NCBI GenBank assembly: GCA_012735135.1
Contig: JAAYHY010000012.1
Coordinates: forward strand, 1-33,227
DNA from: Bacillota bacterium
GTDB lineage: Bacteria > Bacillota > UBA4882 > UBA10575
Direction of reading: 5' to 3'
Length of the DNA: 33,227 bases
Below the pieces are notes generated by a model. It was not told the origin of the DNA and did no database searches. It saw only the letters and a list, made by a program, of their open reading frames with translations. Below are positions 32,473 through 33,227 of this stretch, piece after piece. Position 1 is the first letter of the stretch; each line of letters starts with the position of its first letter. A program made the translations under genes and the position numbers.

Positions 32473-33227
32473 TTGCGTAAAAATCTAACCAAGCAAAGGA
32501 GGCGGCTCCTGGCGGGAATTATTTGCTGTCTATTCGGTTTGACGGTCGGTGTTTGGGCATACCCTTTACAGCTTGAGGACCAGTTTGGACGGGCGGTAAT
32601 TCTGGAGCGGCCACCGATGCGCATTGTCTCCGGTTCACCGGGGAACACGGAGATCCTCTTTGCCTTGGGCCTGGCCGACCGGATCGTGGGGGTCACCGAT
32701 TGGTGTGACTATCCCCCGGCCGCGCAGGAGAAGCCCAAGGTTGGGGATATTGCCCCCATCAATATTGAGCGGGTCCTCGCGCTCCGCCCCGATTTGGTCC
32801 TGGCCTGTAATTTAAATGGGAAAGAAGCGGTGGAAAACCTGACGGCGTTAGGTATCCCGACTTTTGCCCTTAATCCGGTCTCCTTTGCCGATTTGGGTGA
32901 GGCCATTGGTTTGGTCGGGCAATTAACCGGGGCCCAAACCGCCGCCGCCCAACTGGTAGCGGAGTTGGAAGCCGCTTTGGCGGCGCTGGCGCCCGCCAGG
33001 GAGGCGGCCGGGGCGCAACCTAAGGTATTTATTGCCATCGGCATTGATTTGGCGGACTTGTGGACCGCCGGCACCGGGACTTTTTTGGATGAGGCCGTTA
33101 CTTGCTTAGGTTGGAAGAACATCGCCGGTGGACTGGGCTTTAGCTGGGGACAGATCAGTCTGGAATATATTTTGGCGGAGAATCCGGAGAGCATTTTAAC
33201 CGAATTGGACCCGGAGGTTTTCCGGAA
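32473..33227 (+). CDS. BtuF-like ABC transporter solute-binding protein, partial
   Basis: 251 codons visible, cut by the window end. The N-terminus is a signal peptide (RKNLTKQRRR basic, hydrophobic about 13-27, probable cleavage after VWA); no lipobox Cys is evident although two Cys lie in the core. The mature part carries the periplasmic-binding-protein type III pattern: QFGRAVILERPPMRIVSG, GLADRIVGVTDWCDYPPAA, PKVGDIAPINIERVLALRPD and a second-lobe LWTAGTGTFLDEAV. The family binds cobalamin, heme or ferric siderophores. TTG start with AGGGAGGG 7 bases upstream; no ATG is in frame before. Permease and ATPase probably follow. Confidence 0.82.
   Translation, partial: MRKNLTKQRRRLLAGIICCLFGLTVGVWAYPLQLEDQFGRAVILERPPMRIVSGSPGNTEILFALGLADRIVGVTDWCDYPPAAQEKPKVGDIAPINIERVLALRPDLVLACNLNGKEAVENLTALGIPTFALNPVSFADLGEAIGLVGQLTGAQTAAAQLVAELEAALAALAPAREAAGAQPKVFIAIGIDLADLWTAGTGTFLDEAVTCLGWKNIAGGLGFSWGQISLEYILAENPESILTELDPEVFR

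Noticed and set aside
1-33227. Mobile element, prophage, CRISPR or defence island
   Set aside because: No transposase, integrase other than XerD, direct-repeat array or composition break was seen; gene order is that of a core chromosome.

Overview
The window reads as chromosomal DNA of a Gram-positive, probably spore-forming, anaerobic Firmicute of the Clostridia/Limnochordia type. This is inferred from gene content: a SpoIID/LytB-type protein, SpoIIM, a YjcZ-like mini-protein, DUF3866 and DUF1385 families, an S-box riboswitch, pyruvate phosphate dikinase and formate-THF ligase with FolD. Genes are dense, intrinsic terminators are frequent, and 13 of about 32 starts are GTG or TTG, most with a clear Shine-Dalgarno (SD). 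I see no rRNA, tRNA, CRISPR array, transposase or phage gene.

Layout. 1-5.5 kb: a small heat-shock protein, an exported LPP20-like protein, a convergent TPR-SpoIID fusion, an MFS transporter and a 47-aa zinc-ribbon protein. 5.7-12.1 kb: murI, fhs and folD (cell-wall D-Glu and one-carbon folate), then ppdK under its own promoter with a long leader. 12.2-15.7 kb: DUF3866, Nudix hydrolase, spoIIM and xerD. 15.9-17.8 kb: rbgA (50S assembly) convergent with a flippase-like membrane protein. 18.0-21.3 kb: a small DUF2007-like protein, accD, accA and pfkA (malonyl-CoA synthesis and glycolysis). 21.3-22.7 kb: promoter, SAM-I riboswitch and metK. 22.7-26.0 kb: rpmE, a DUF1385 membrane protein, prfA and prmC, a translation cluster in which PrmC methylates the release factor made by its neighbour. 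26.1-27.8 kb: a HypB-like GTPase tail-to-tail with a cation-diffusion-facilitator exporter. 27.8-28.6 kb: a regulatory stretch with a candidate small RNA, a 29-aa membrane peptide gene, orphan terminators and a structured leader. 28.6-33.2 kb: a long glutamine synthetase, a cytosolic-looking NlpC/P60 protein, a 66-aa unknown, a protein of the family usually labelled quinate 5-dehydrogenase, and a BtuF-like solute-binding protein cut by the window end.

The most interesting signal is not a protein. The roughly 200 nt before the glutamine synthetase contain a closing helix, a long hairpin with an internal pseudoknot-capable pair of stems, a second 9-bp hairpin, and an alternative helix that excludes it. 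It looks like a cis-regulatory RNA that matches no class I can name. Second is a possible Fur-box-controlled transcript of about 85 nt at 27.86-27.94 kb. Third is a HypB paralogue lacking the family's nickel-binding motif beside a metal exporter. All three are inferred from sequence alone.
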